The notes under the pieces: model-generated
What the model saw: only the letters and a program-made list of their open reading frames with translations
Told to the model about the DNA's origin: nothing
Databases searched by the model: none
Shown: piece by piece, positions 9,574-18,442 of the stretch
Layout of the letters: each line of letters begins with the position of its first letter
Numbering within the stretch: the stretch's first letter is position 1
Translations under genes and position numbers: made by a program
Origin: Flavobacterium taihuense
GTDB taxonomy: Bacteria > Bacteroidota > Bacteroidia > Flavobacteriales > Flavobacteriaceae
DNA: 64,000 nt
Assembly (NCBI RefSeq): GCF_019351435.1
Contig: NZ_JAHWYN010000013.1
Span: 57,141-121,140, forward strand
Direction of reading: 5' to 3'

Positions 9574-10479
9574 ATGCAGCAGGACAATCCACTCGTTACT
9601 ATTATTTGTTTGTGCTACAACCACGAAGCCTACGTAGTTGAGAGTTTGAATTCTGTCATTAATCAATCGTATCCATCAATTGAACTCATAATCGTTGATG
9701 ATTGCAGTACCGATTCTTCGAAAGCCATAATTACAACTTGGCTCAAAAAAAAACCTGAAATTCAGTTTGTAGCCAATCAAGCCAATTTGGGAAATACCAA
9801 ATCCTTTAACAAAGCCCTAAAACTGTCCAAAGGAGAATATGTAATCGACCTAGCTGCTGATGATATTTTATTGCCCAATTGTGCGGCGTTACAAATCGAT
9901 GCTTTCAAAAACAGCTGCTACAAAAACCTCGGTGTTGTTTATGGCAATGTTGAATTGATTTCAGAAAATGGCTCGTTCGACTCTTATTATTTTCCGGTAA
10001 ACCATCAAAAAAAAGCAATCGAAAACAGAATTACAGGAGAAATTTATCAATCGGTTCTTTCTGGAGGTAATAGTATTTGTTCGGTATCAGCCATGATTAA
10101 GAAAACGGTATTCGATCGTTTACAAGGTTATAATGAAACATTGGCTTATGAAGATTTGGATTTTTGGATTCGGGCTTCTCGCCTATATGAATTTGATTTT
10201 ATCGACGAACCTCTTGTTCAAAAAAGAATAGTTGCAAATTCATTAGGGAGTGATTTCTTCAAAAAAAATGATAGTCGAGCCAAGAAAATAAATCATTCTA
10301 CCTACTTAATTCTAAAAAAAGCAACAGCACTAAACCAAACCAGAGCCGAAGATTTGGCTATTCAAAAAAGAGTACATCATGAAATTATACACACATTAAG
10401 GATTAATGAGTTTGGTTTGTTTTTGAAGTTTATCGGATTACGGATTTTGTTGATTAAGAGAAATTTTTTTAAACATTGA
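9574..10479 (+). CDS. Glycosyltransferase family 2
   Basis: This 301-residue GT-A enzyme begins NPLVTIICLCYNHEAYVVES and has the family 2 motifs IIVDDCSTDSS (nucleotide binding) and VIDLAADDILLPN (DxD equivalent). LAYEDLDFWIRASR near residue 190 is the acceptor-side ED motif. It is the only plus-strand gene inside the polysaccharide cluster, divergent from the GT4 operon and convergent with the beta-helix transferase gene. Donor and acceptor are unknown. Confidence 0.86.
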   Translation: MQQDNPLVTIICLCYNHEAYVVESLNSVINQSYPSIELIIVDDCSTDSSKAIITTWLKKKPEIQFVANQANLGNTKSFNKALKLSKGEYVIDLAADDILLPNCAALQIDAFKNSCYKNLGVVYGNVELISENGSFDSYYFPVNHQKKAIENRITGEIYQSVLSGGNSICSVSAMIKKTVFDRLQGYNETLAYEDLDFWIRASRLYEFDFIDEPLVQKRIVANSLGSDFFKKNDSRAKKINHSTYLILKKATALNQTRAEDLAIQKRVHHEIIHTLRINEFGLFLKFIGLRILLIKRNFFKH

Positions 10480-10493
10480 TTATTGTTTGAATA

Positions 10494-11258
10494 CTATAAC
10501 TGAACAATCAAATACTTCATCAAAGGCTCTTTCTCGTTTTCCCAATCACGGCTATAATTATTTTTCAAGAGCTTGACCGGAATCCCTCCTAATAAAATAT
10601 TACTTCCAAAATTTGTATAATCTTTATTGCACAAAGAATTTGAAGCAACAACACAAAAATCAGGAGTTCTAGTATTTGGCATTATCGAAATTCTGTTGGA
10701 AAATGCATTATAACTACCAATATAGATTGGGCCTTTTAGCGGATAATGTTCACCTGTCAGTGTGTTTATCATAGGGTGAAAATTGGTGTCCATAATTTGT
10801 GATTCATGCCCTATCCTTGACCAATCTCCAATAACAAGTTTATGGGTACAAATCACCTTAACACTGGACCCTAAACAAGACATATACCCAAACTCACAGT
10901 CGGCATTTTCGCCGACATACAAAATAATATCTTTCCCCATATGTGCGTATCCATTGAATGTTAGCTTTCCATAAAGTGAAAGTTGCGCAATTCCTTTAGA
11001 TCTAATTTCTATTTCAAATTGTTGTCCAAATCCAATCATCGCTGTTTTGATTGGTCCGTTTATTTTGATTTCACCTTGAATGCTTTGAAAATGAACCTTC
11101 CCGTAAAAAAAGACAGGAAGCTTTTTTGCGGTTTGAAAAGGAAATTTTTTAAAATTAAAATAAAGCGTTTTTGTCCAATTTACAGAATAATAAAATTTTA
11201 ATTTATGATATATCGAACGCAATTTGCAATACATTTTCTTCACCATCTTCTTAAACAT
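10494..11258 (-). CDS. Left-handed beta-helix (hexapeptide-like) transferase
   Basis: The 254 residues contain degenerate hexapeptide turns from about residue 60 onward (KINGPIKTAMIGFG, LTFNGYAHMGKDIILYVGE, LVIGDWSRIGHESQIMDTNF). They end with ISIMPNTRTPDFCVVASNS, the typical coil before the C-terminal extension. This points to an O-acetyl- or N-acyltransferase acting on a sugar of the surface glycan. The basic N-terminus (about 40 residues with many Lys, Arg and Tyr) may contact the membrane. Its start overlaps the flippase gene by 8 bases. It could be the acyltransferase that finishes the amino sugar, but this is inference. Confidence 0.7.
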   Translation of the reverse strand: MFKKMVKKMYCKLRSIYHKLKFYYSVNWTKTLYFNFKKFPFQTAKKLPVFFYGKVHFQSIQGEIKINGPIKTAMIGFGQQFEIEIRSKGIAQLSLYGKLTFNGYAHMGKDIILYVGENADCEFGYMSCLGSSVKVICTHKLVIGDWSRIGHESQIMDTNFHPMINTLTGEHYPLKGPIYIGSYNAFSNRISIMPNTRTPDFCVVASNSLCNKDYTNFGSNILLGGIPVKLLKNNYSRDWENEKEPLMKYLIVQL

Positions 11259-12738
11259 TTTTTTTCTTATTAATCGAATTAAATAAAAACTTAAGGCCTA
11301 TTTTTTCATTCAAATGGTACAAAACAAATCCTAACGATAAAATTATCATAACCGCCATCAAGCTGTATTTTAAAATTGGATTTGGTATGTATCGCATAAA
11401 AAAAGTGGCAACGCACATGACGATGCAAATCATATAAGCACGATAAAATTCAGCATCAAAACAGAAATCATACCGCATCTTTGTAATGATTTTTACAGCG
11501 AATAAATGTATTAAATAATAAATCAAGAAACTAAAGCCAAGTCCTTCTAAACCATAAAAATAATATCCCAGTATATTTAAAATCACAGACAAAAAATTAA
11601 ATCCTAAAGCGGTTTTAATAAAAATTTTCGAATCTCCTTTCGCAATTAATATATAACCCATTGACCACGAAACAGCCCGAAACAACATCGCCAGTATTCC
11701 AAAACATACCATTGGGATAATCGAAATGAATTTTGACGTATATAAAATTTTTATAATAAGCGGAACAAACGTTAAAAATAGAATTATTATTGGAGTTATG
11801 ATAAAGATGGACATATAGGATTGCTCCATCACACTAATCCTAATTTTTTTGTTATCGTTGCAAATTGAGGATAATTTCGGAAAATAATCGGTACTCATTA
11901 CTGTAAAAACAATTCCCACATAAGAATTCAGCAAAGTAAAACCTGCATTATAAAATCCTACCTCTTTTAAACCTCCATTTTTTCCAATATAAATCTGAAT
12001 GATATAAGATGCCAATAATGTCAGTAATCCACTTAATGTAAGCATCACTCCAAGTTTGATTATGCTTTTCCCTTCAATGATTAGTTGGGCATTAGAAACA
12101 GTCGATTTTTCAATTTTAATCTTTCTTGAATAATAAAAAGATACCAACAAAGATGAAACAGCCGTTACCACAATCGTTGGTACAATGGCATCAATTCTAT
12201 AAAAATAATACAAAGGAGCGGAGAACAACAGTCCTATCAAATTTCCATAAAAATTAGCTTTGGCCAATATTTTTAATTTTCGTAATCCTTGAAAAACCAC
12301 CATTTGCCCTACAGACAACTGCTTAAACAACAACGTTATTGACAGATAAACAAACAGATAGCTGTAATTTGAATTACCGAAAGTGAGTTCGCTTAACCAA
12401 CTTGAAAACAATGTAACCATCAATGTTCCAAAAATCCCCGTTACAAATGCAATTTTTTTAACTATTGCAATTATTGGAGAGACCGTGTTTAAATCTGCTG
12501 AATTATACTGTTCAGAAATGTGTTTTATGGCAGATGTTTCTATTCCCAAACCTGTAATGCCGCTAATCATATTCAGTGCTGAATTCAACAACGAAATAAT
12601 TCCCATTCCAGCTGGTCCAATAAATATTGCAATCAATTTTGTCCTCACAATTGAAATAATAATATTTAAAAATTGCATCCCGCCAAAAATAGAGGTCGCT
12701 TTTACAATTTGCAGATATGAAGATTTACTTTCGGACAC
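11251..12738 (-). CDS. Polysaccharide flippase of the MOP/Wzx superfamily
   Basis: The 495-residue protein is strongly hydrophobic with about 12-14 predicted membrane spans, for example LQIVKATSIFGGMQFLNIII at the start and VGFYNAGFTLLNSYVGIVFT in the middle. The opening and the GPAGMGIISLLNS segment are typical of O-antigen translocases that flip lipid-linked repeat units across the inner membrane. It sits in a tight operon with the aminotransferase (4-base gap) and the beta-helix transferase (8-base overlap), as expected for a Wzx/Wzy-type locus. No Wzy polymerase or chain-length regulator is seen in the window. Confidence 0.88.
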   Translation of the reverse strand: MSESKSSYLQIVKATSIFGGMQFLNIIISIVRTKLIAIFIGPAGMGIISLLNSALNMISGITGLGIETSAIKHISEQYNSADLNTVSPIIAIVKKIAFVTGIFGTLMVTLFSSWLSELTFGNSNYSYLFVYLSITLLFKQLSVGQMVVFQGLRKLKILAKANFYGNLIGLLFSAPLYYFYRIDAIVPTIVVTAVSSLLVSFYYSRKIKIEKSTVSNAQLIIEGKSIIKLGVMLTLSGLLTLLASYIIQIYIGKNGGLKEVGFYNAGFTLLNSYVGIVFTVMSTDYFPKLSSICNDNKKIRISVMEQSYMSIFIITPIIILFLTFVPLIIKILYTSKFISIIPMVCFGILAMLFRAVSWSMGYILIAKGDSKIFIKTALGFNFLSVILNILGYYFYGLEGLGFSFLIYYLIHLFAVKIITKMRYDFCFDAEFYRAYMICIVMCVATFFMRYIPNPILKYSLMAVMIILSLGFVLYHLNEKIGLKFLFNSINKKKNV

Positions 12739-12742
12739 TATT

Positions 12743-13822
12743 TCAATATTTATTTAAAATTTCGACAACATAATCCACCTCCTCCAATGTCATAACTGGA
12801 CTTATAGGCAAACTCAATACTTCTTTGTGTATTTTTTCGGTTATCGGGAAAGATAAATTATTCCACGATTCCAAAGCCTTTTGCTGATGTGGTGGAATCG
12901 GATAATGAATCACCGTTTCTATATTATTCTTTGCTAAATAGTTTTGTAGATCTTCTCTGTTTTGGGTTCGAATAACAAAAAGATGAAAAACATGATTGTT
13001 ACTTAAATCCCAAAAAGGCAAAGTGATTTTATCATTCTTTATTTCGGACAAATAACCTTTGGCAATGGATTTTCGTTTTTCATTATCGGTATTTAAATTG
13101 GATAATTTCAGGTTCAAAAAAGCGGCTTGCAATTCGTCTAATCTGGAGTTAACTCCTATAAAATCATTTTGATATTTGATTTCTGAACCATAATTGCGAA
13201 GGGATTTTATGGTTTTTGCGAGCTCGGCATCATTCGTTACTACAGCACCTCCGTCTCCAAGAGCTCCGAGATTTTTTGTTGGATAAAAACTATATGCTAC
13301 TGCCGATTGTTGATTACTGATTGCACCTGATGATTGTGCTGCATCTTCAACCACAATTAAATTATTTCGATTCACAATTTCATTTATAGCATCCATTTCG
13401 GCCAATTGACCATAAAGATGAACGACTAGAATGGCTTTGGTTCTTGATGTTATTTTATCTTGAATTAAAGTCGGGTCAATATTATAAGTTTCTAACTTTG
13501 GCTCGACCAAAATTGGTACTAAATCAGCTTGAAGAATGGCGAGTATACTGGCAATATACGTATTGGCGGGTACAATAACTTCGTCTCCTTTTTGCAGTTT
13601 TCCCAGTTGAATATATCCTTTAAAAATCAGTGTTAGTGCATCTAAACCATTCCCTACTCCTATGCAATATTTAGCACCACAATATAGAGCAAAATTGGCT
13701 TCAAACTCCTGAACTTCCTTGCCTAAAATATACCAACCGCTAGCCAAAAACGATTTCAATTTCTCTTGAAAATCAGCTTCATAGGGTTCGTTTATTTTTT
13801 TTAGATCTAAGAATTTTATCAT
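12743..13822 (-). CDS. DegT/DnrJ/EryC1/StrS family PLP-dependent sugar aminotransferase
   Basis: The 359 residues carry the family marks: [14 protein letters not shown] for PLP phosphate binding, [25 protein letters not shown] with the Asp that contacts the PLP ring nitrogen, and [19 protein letters not shown]. Lys183 in the last motif is the Schiff-base lysine. Such enzymes aminate keto-sugar nucleotides. Together with the 3,4-ketoisomerase at 8018-8422 the likely reaction is formation of a dTDP-3-amino-3,6-dideoxyhexose, as by FdtB or QdtB. It overlaps the upstream gene by 4 bases. Confidence 0.9.
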   Translation of the reverse strand: MIKFLDLKKINEPYEADFQEKLKSFLASGWYILGKEVQEFEANFALYCGAKYCIGVGNGLDALTLIFKGYIQLGKLQKGDEVIVPANTYIASILAILQADLVPILVEPKLETYNIDPTLIQDKITSRTKAILVVHLYGQLAEMDAINEIVNRNNLIVVEDAAQSSGAISNQQSAVAYSFYPTKNLGALGDGGAVVTNDAELAKTIKSLRNYGSEIKYQNDFIGVNSRLDELQAAFLNLKLSNLNTDNEKRKSIAKGYLSEIKNDKITLPFWDLSNNHVFHLFVIRTQNREDLQNYLAKNNIETVIHYPIPPHQQKALESWNNLSFPITEKIHKEVLSLPISPVMTLEEVDYVVEILNKY

Positions 13823-14796
13823 TTTACAACATTTTCAAGTTTTGAATAATTAATCGTTTCTACTTCATAAAAATCCTGTACTACTGTACTTGCACCAAAA
13901 CTTTCTTTCCAAAAAGACAATCCTTTATTGAGTATTCTTTCTTGATTTTTATTAGAAGTTCCAAAATCAAAAAAACGTTTCTCCTTAAAAACATCGGTAA
14001 TTAAGTGATGGTATAAAAAATCTAAACTCCCAGTTTCATTTTTGTTCTTATCTGCGGAAATATATTGCGAATGAATTACATTTTCGCTTTCAAACAATGT
14101 TGCTCCTGCTACAATTTGGTCTTTGTAATACACATTAAATTGGCGAATATTTTTGGGAAAATTCTTTCTTAAATTTGTGATCTCTTCCAAACTATGAACT
14201 GGCTTTGCATTGTGCTTATCTTTCAAATTTGGAATTAATATATCATTCCAAAAATCTTCAAAATCATTCACTTCTTTAATTTCTAAACTATTTACCATTC
14301 CTTTTTTTACTCCTTCTTTTCTACCACTTGTAATTAAAATTGGTTTAGACAAATCAATTACAGAAAGTGTTTCTCTTCGAATCAATTCGGCTTCCGCCAA
14401 AAAGAGAGCATAATTCAATTCTTCGGCTGGTTTGTTATGATAGATGGACGGAATGGTTTTGATCTGGATTTTGAAAATTTTGTTTTCGTTTAAATAAAAT
14501 AGAATGGCTTGAAAAACTAGAATTACCGAGGCTAATTTCAGCTTCTCTCCATAAACTAAACCACCATAAGTCAGCCCTTGATGGGAATAGACAAACTCTC
14601 CTGCTCTATTGGCTGGCAATACAGCTACTAACTTTTCATTTTTATAAACCATTAAAGAATAATCCTCGAATCGGTCTTTGTGGTAGTCCATAAAATCACG
14701 ATTAAACAGAAAAGTAGCGTTCTTGGCTTCGCTTATAAAAGCATTCCAATTGGCATAATCACTTTCTTGATATCGTTTTACGGTGTAGTTTTTCAC
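13819..14796 (-). CDS. FemAB/GNAT-like acyltransferase
   Basis: The 325-residue protein begins [20 protein letters not shown], as in FemAB-like and GNAT fold proteins fused in polysaccharide loci. It has [17 protein letters not shown] in the first half and [10 protein letters not shown]...HSQYISAD in the second, the latter typical of the second GNAT-like subdomain. [11 protein letters not shown] and [11 protein letters not shown] near the end are conserved in this family. It probably transfers an acyl or aminoacyl group in glycan or envelope synthesis. It is the first gene of a four-gene operon ending at 10494. A role in N-acylating the amino sugar is possible but unproven. Confidence 0.7.
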   Translation of the reverse strand: MKNYTVKRYQESDYANWNAFISEAKNATFLFNRDFMDYHKDRFEDYSLMVYKNEKLVAVLPANRAGEFVYSHQGLTYGGLVYGEKLKLASVILVFQAILFYLNENKIFKIQIKTIPSIYHNKPAEELNYALFLAEAELIRRETLSVIDLSKPILITSGRKEGVKKGMVNSLEIKEVNDFEDFWNDILIPNLKDKHNAKPVHSLEEITNLRKNFPKNIRQFNVYYKDQIVAGATLFESENVIHSQYISADKNKNETGSLDFLYHHLITDVFKEKRFFDFGTSNKNQERILNKGLSFWKESFGASTVVQDFYEVETINYSKLENVVK

Positions 14797-14942
14797 AATT
14801 GAATATTAAAGAGTGGAAAAGTACACATTTAGGGTAATATTATAAATACGAATGACAAAAAACTTCTTTACTACATTTGGCAATCACTGTTTTTGATTTA
14901 AGTCCTCACCATCATTTTCAGCACTTTGTTTGCCGTTTGCCT

Positions 14943-15056
14943 GCGAGAAGGATGGAAGCAAGCTACCGAAGTAGCGCGTACAGCCTGACCGCATTAAGGA
15001 AAGTGGCCTAATAACCGGTATAGATAAGCAGGCCGCTTTTCTTAATGTGGTCTCGC
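14943..15056 (-). repeat. Structured intergenic element, copy 2 (minus strand)
   Basis: Read on the minus strand, the element begins 11 bases after the stop codon of the TRIC gene. An outer stem GCGAGA/TCTCGC (15056-15051 with 14948-14943) encloses a 21-bp hairpin (arms 15050-15030 and 15009-14989, 18 Watson-Crick plus 3 G-U pairs) and a small GCTAC-TTCG-GTAGC hairpin (14975-14962). The layout, spacing and linkers match the element at 20745-20860, with different but still paired stem sequences. This suggests a structured RNA or a mobile repeat family. No T-tract follows, so it is not a simple terminator. Confidence 0.75.
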
Positions 15057-15067
15057 CAAAATGTTTC

Positions 15068-15673
15068 TTATTTTTTATGTTCTATGGGAGAAAGATGCCA
15101 CTTGTATTTTACGGCCATTAGGCGAACGGCAATAATGACCAATGAGGTAATAAGGTATAAAACATCATTCTCCAGATTCATTTTTCGGAGGATGAAAAAT
15201 ACGATTCCGCCCAGAATACAAATGGTTGCATAGATTTCTTCCCGGAAAATTACTGGGATTTCTGTACATAAAATATCTCGGATGACACCTCCAAAACAGG
15301 CAGTCATAGTTCCCAAAGCAATACAAATCACTGGATGAAGCTGATAATCTATTCCTTTTTGAATACCGATTAAGGTAAAAACGCCCAATCCGATGGTATC
15401 GAATAAGGCTAATGAAGTACGGAGTTTGTCTAATTTTTTTCGGAATAGAATTGTCAAAATAAAACCTAAAATAATCACATACACATAAGTCAAATCCTGC
15501 ATCCATCCCACAGGTGTACGACCAATCATGACATCACGCAAGGTTCCGCCTCCTACTGCAGTGACAAATGCAATGATAAAAACGCCAAACGGGTCTAGCT
15601 TTTTGCTCATTGCAGTTAGTGCACCTGACATTGCAAATGCCATGGTTCCGATGATATCAAGTAGATGAAACAT
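15068..15673 (-). CDS. Trimeric intracellular cation channel (TRIC, YadS-like) family membrane protein
   Basis: The 201-residue protein has about seven hydrophobic spans and two copies of the glycine-rich repeat that define the bacterial TRIC/UPF0126 family: FVTAVGGGTLRDVMIGRTPV in the first half and MTACFGGVIRDILCTEIPVI in the second. Bacterial homologues form trimeric potassium-conducting channels. Length and repeat positions are normal. A TAATTTTG promoter-like element lies about 55 bases upstream, and a structured repeat follows directly after the stop. Confidence 0.88.
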   Translation of the reverse strand: MFHLLDIIGTMAFAMSGALTAMSKKLDPFGVFIIAFVTAVGGGTLRDVMIGRTPVGWMQDLTYVYVIILGFILTILFRKKLDKLRTSLALFDTIGLGVFTLIGIQKGIDYQLHPVICIALGTMTACFGGVIRDILCTEIPVIFREEIYATICILGGIVFFILRKMNLENDVLYLITSLVIIAVRLMAVKYKWHLSPIEHKK

Positions 15674-15727
15674 TGAGATTTTAGAATTTAGTTCCGATAA
15701 TTATCGGAGCAGATTATACTTAAGATT

Positions 15728-15735
15728 TCAAAATT
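15728..15735 (-). promoter_or_regulatory. Promoter -7 element for the TRIC gene
   Basis: The minus strand reads TAATTTTG, matching TAnnTTTG, 55 bases upstream of ATG 15673. The region is AT-rich, so a chance match is possible. Confidence 0.4.
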
Positions 15736-15822
15736 AAATAAAAAAGGACTTACTATTGATTATTTTAAGAATTTAAAAAATGGTAGTACCTTAGCACCTT
15801 AGAAACTTATTCCTTTAGAGCC

Positions 15823-16608
15823 TTGAAACAAATCACTTCCATCCAAAATCCTTTTATAAAATCCTTGGTGTTATTGCAGGAAAAAGCAAAAGCCCGAAAA
15901 CAATCGGGAACGTTCTTGATTGAAGGAAAACGTGAAATTGCTTTGGCCTTAAAAGGTGGATATGAAATAGAAACGATTTTGTTTTTACCTGAAGTTTGTC
16001 CAGAAACGGAAACCCGTAAATTATCGAATAACGCCGAATTAATAGAAATTAATAAAGATGTCTATCAAAAACTGGCTTATCGTGATACCACTGAAGGGAT
16101 TTTGGCGATTGCCAAAGCCAAATCGATGCAACTATCCGATTTACAATTATCCGAAAACCCATTGATTATTATTGCCGAAGCTCCAGAAAAACCTGGAAAT
16201 ATTGGTGCCTTATTACGTACCGCCGATGCAGCAAATCTAGACGCCGTGATTATTGCTAATCCAAAAAGTGATTTGTACAATCCCAATGTAGTTCGGTCAA
16301 GTGTGGGCTGTTTATTTACCAATCAAATTGCCACGGGATCGACTACTGAAATTATTGCATTTTTGAAAGAACGAAATATCAATTTTTATTGTGCCACTCT
16401 GCAAAACTCTACTTCCTATCACACACAGGATTACACTTCACCAACAGCTTTGGTTGTTGGAACAGAGGCCACGGGATTGACGCAGGAATGGCGTGATGCT
16501 GCCACTCAAAACATCATTATCCCAATGCAAGGTGAAATAGACAGTATGAATGTTTCGGTTGCTGCGGCGATTTTAATATTTGAGGCCAAAAGACAGAGAG
16601 GTTTTTGA
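15823..16608 (+). CDS. SpoU/TrmH family RNA 2'-O-methyltransferase (RlmB-like)
   Basis: The 261-residue protein has an N-terminal substrate-binding domain (SIQNPFIKSLVLLQEKAKAR, SGTFLIEGKREI) and a C-terminal SPOUT domain. The knot motifs are ALLRTADAANLDAVI, VVRSSVGCLFT, LVVGTEATGLTQEW and IPMQGEIDSMNVSVAAAILI, so the catalytic and SAM-binding elements are all present. It is expected to methylate a ribose in rRNA or tRNA. The start is a TTG: no in-frame ATG lies near the conserved beginning, and the homologous N-terminus starts exactly here. Confidence 0.9.
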   Translation: MKQITSIQNPFIKSLVLLQEKAKARKQSGTFLIEGKREIALALKGGYEIETILFLPEVCPETETRKLSNNAELIEINKDVYQKLAYRDTTEGILAIAKAKSMQLSDLQLSENPLIIIAEAPEKPGNIGALLRTADAANLDAVIIANPKSDLYNPNVVRSSVGCLFTNQIATGSTTEIIAFLKERNINFYCATLQNSTSYHTQDYTSPTALVVGTEATGLTQEWRDAATQNIIIPMQGEIDSMNVSVAAAILIFEAKRQRGF

Positions 16609-16655
16609 TTTTAGATTGCAGATTTTAGACTGCAGAAAATAGATAGTAGAATATG
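16609..16655. repeat. Degenerate TTTAGATT/TGCAGA intergenic repeat
   Basis: This short gap holds two near copies of GATTTTAGA(C/T)TGCAGA in tandem. The same motif returns at 18238-18395 in both orientations and, in looser form, at 51193-51252. It resembles the low-complexity filler seen between genes in Flavobacterium. Confidence 0.45.
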
Positions 16656-16682
16656 GATTTCGAATTTAATTACACCAAAAAC

Positions 16683-18233
16683 ATGAAGAAAGTTAGCTTT
16701 TCCCTTTTAGTACTGCTTACATTTAGCATTCCTTCTTTTGCTCAGATTTCCGACCAAGAAGTGGACAATGTAGTCAATAGAGCTTTAACCGCTTTTAATG
16801 TTCCCGGAATTGCGGTAGCCATTGTAAAAGACGGAAAAATAGTTCTTGCTAAAGGCTACGGAGTAAAATCGATAAAAACGAATGAAAAAGTAGATGCGAA
16901 TTCGCTTTTTGGCGTTGCATCCAATAGTAAAGCATTTACAACAGCTGCTCTTGCAATATTAGTAGACGAAGGCAAACTAAAATGGGATGATAAAGTCATT
17001 ACTTACCTACCAAATTTCAAAATGTATAATGATTATGTAACCAATGAATTTACGATTCGGGATTTACTCACGCATAGAAGCGGATTGGGTCTTGGCGCTG
17101 GTGACCTAATGGTCTGGCCAGGCGGAAGCGATTTTACACCGCAAGATATCATCCAAAATCTACAGTACTTGAAACCGGTTTCTGCTTTTAGAACACAATA
17201 TGATTACGACAACCTTTTATACATTGTAGCAGGCGAAGTTGTCCATAAAGTAAGTGGCATCAGTTGGTGCGAATTTATTGAAACACGAATCATGAAACCA
17301 TTAGACATGAAAAACAGTGCCGCTTCGTTTGTTCGATTAAAAGACACCAGCAATGTTATCGCACCCCACGTTCCTATTGATGGAAAACTGAAAGTGATTT
17401 CGAGATATAAAAACCAAATACTTGATCCCGCAGGAGGAATATATTCCAGCGTAAATGATATGAGCAAATGGATGATTATGCAATTAAACAACGGAAAATA
17501 CGGCATCGAAAACCAACAATTATTCTCAGAAAAAGAACACAATGAAATGTGGAGTCCACAAACTATAATCACTGCAACTACAAAACCACCTTACAATACT
17601 CATTTTAGTTCCTATGGATTAGGTTGGTTTTTGAGCGATGTAAAAGGGTACAAACAAGTCACACACACTGGAGGATTAGAAGGTATTGTAACCCAAGTTA
17701 CCCTTATTCCAGAACTGAATTTAGGAATTGTGGTTTTAACCAATCAACAATCGGGATCTGCTTTTAACTCGATTACAAATACGATCAAAGACAGCTATTT
17801 GGGAATCAAATCGGATGATTATATCACTATTTACAGCAATCGAATTAAAGCGCACAAAGAATCGACAGATAAAGTTACTGACGACGTTTGGGCAGCTGTA
17901 GCTAAAAACAAAAAAGACAACAACAAAATTGACTTCAACAACTATATCGGTACGTATAAAGACAATTGGTTGGGCGAAATTGTGATTAACGAAAAGAAAG
18001 GAAAATTGTATTTTGCCTCCAAACGTTCTCCACAACTTACTGGAGAATTATTCCTTTACAAAGACAAAAATTTAGTGGTAAAATGGAACAATCCTTATTT
18101 TCAAGCCGATGCCCATTTGTTTTTTGAATATGAGACGACCGGAAAAGCAATTGCAATCAAAATGAAACCCATCTCTGAAATAACTGATTTCAGTTATGAT
18201 TTTCAAGATTTAGATTTTAAGAGAATCCTTTAG
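16683..18233 (+). CDS. Serine hydrolase, class C beta-lactamase/esterase type with C-terminal DUF3471-like domain
   Basis: The start chosen is ATG 16683, because it gives a clean signal peptide (MKKVSFSLLVLLTFSIPSFA, cleaved before QIS). A further in-frame ATG 30 bases upstream would add a non-signal tail. The class C motifs are present: SNSK (SxxK, nucleophile in GVASNSK), YDN (YxN, in TQYDYDNLLY) and HTGG (KTG equivalent). The last 100 residues (IDFNNYIGTYKDNWLGEIVI onward) resemble the DUF3471 lipocalin-like domain. Such proteins act on D-amino-acid peptides or esters in the periplasm; a true beta-lactam resistance role is unproven. Length is 516 residues. Confidence 0.85.
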   Translation: MKKVSFSLLVLLTFSIPSFAQISDQEVDNVVNRALTAFNVPGIAVAIVKDGKIVLAKGYGVKSIKTNEKVDANSLFGVASNSKAFTTAALAILVDEGKLKWDDKVITYLPNFKMYNDYVTNEFTIRDLLTHRSGLGLGAGDLMVWPGGSDFTPQDIIQNLQYLKPVSAFRTQYDYDNLLYIVAGEVVHKVSGISWCEFIETRIMKPLDMKNSAASFVRLKDTSNVIAPHVPIDGKLKVISRYKNQILDPAGGIYSSVNDMSKWMIMQLNNGKYGIENQQLFSEKEHNEMWSPQTIITATTKPPYNTHFSSYGLGWFLSDVKGYKQVTHTGGLEGIVTQVTLIPELNLGIVVLTNQQSGSAFNSITNTIKDSYLGIKSDDYITIYSNRIKAHKESTDKVTDDVWAAVAKNKKDNNKIDFNNYIGTYKDNWLGEIVINEKKGKLYFASKRSPQLTGELFLYKDKNLVVKWNNPYFQADAHLFFEYETTGKAIAIKMKPISEITDFSYDFQDLDFKRIL

Positions 18234-18237
18234 ATAA

Positions 18238-18395
18238 CAGTTTGCAGACTGCAGAATTTAGATTAGAGAATATTCATATAAGGCTTTTATAAATTAGAAC
18301 CTTTAAAAGATTTTTTTTATTCAAAAATTAGCACCCGAATTCTGCAACCTGAATTCTGTCTTCTTAAATCTAAAATCTGCCATCTAAAACCCTTG
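18238..18395. repeat. Inverted TTTAGATT-type intergenic repeats
   Basis: The gap before the RelA/SpoT gene contains TGCAGACTGCAGAATTTAG (18242-18264 region) and, near 18340-18390, the reverse-complement motif set (TTCTGCAA, TCTAAAATCTGCCATCT). Together these could fold into an imperfect long hairpin. No gene is evident here. Confidence 0.4.
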
Positions 18396-18442
18396 CACAT
18401 CTACTAAAAATTTCTTATTTTTAAGAATTGAACCATGCCGTT

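Noticed and set aside
15165..15506. A 113-codon minus-strand frame
   Set aside because: It overlaps the TRIC channel gene in another frame on the same strand; the TRIC protein has the repeated glycine motif and normal length.
16683..18233. Acquired beta-lactamase
   Set aside because: The class C-type motifs are shared by many chromosomal peptidases and esterases; the DUF3471-like tail and the housekeeping context argue against a resistance gene.
18428..18442. TTG start for the RelA/SpoT gene
   Set aside because: The ATG at 18443 gives the usual N-terminus; the upstream five codons are not typical.
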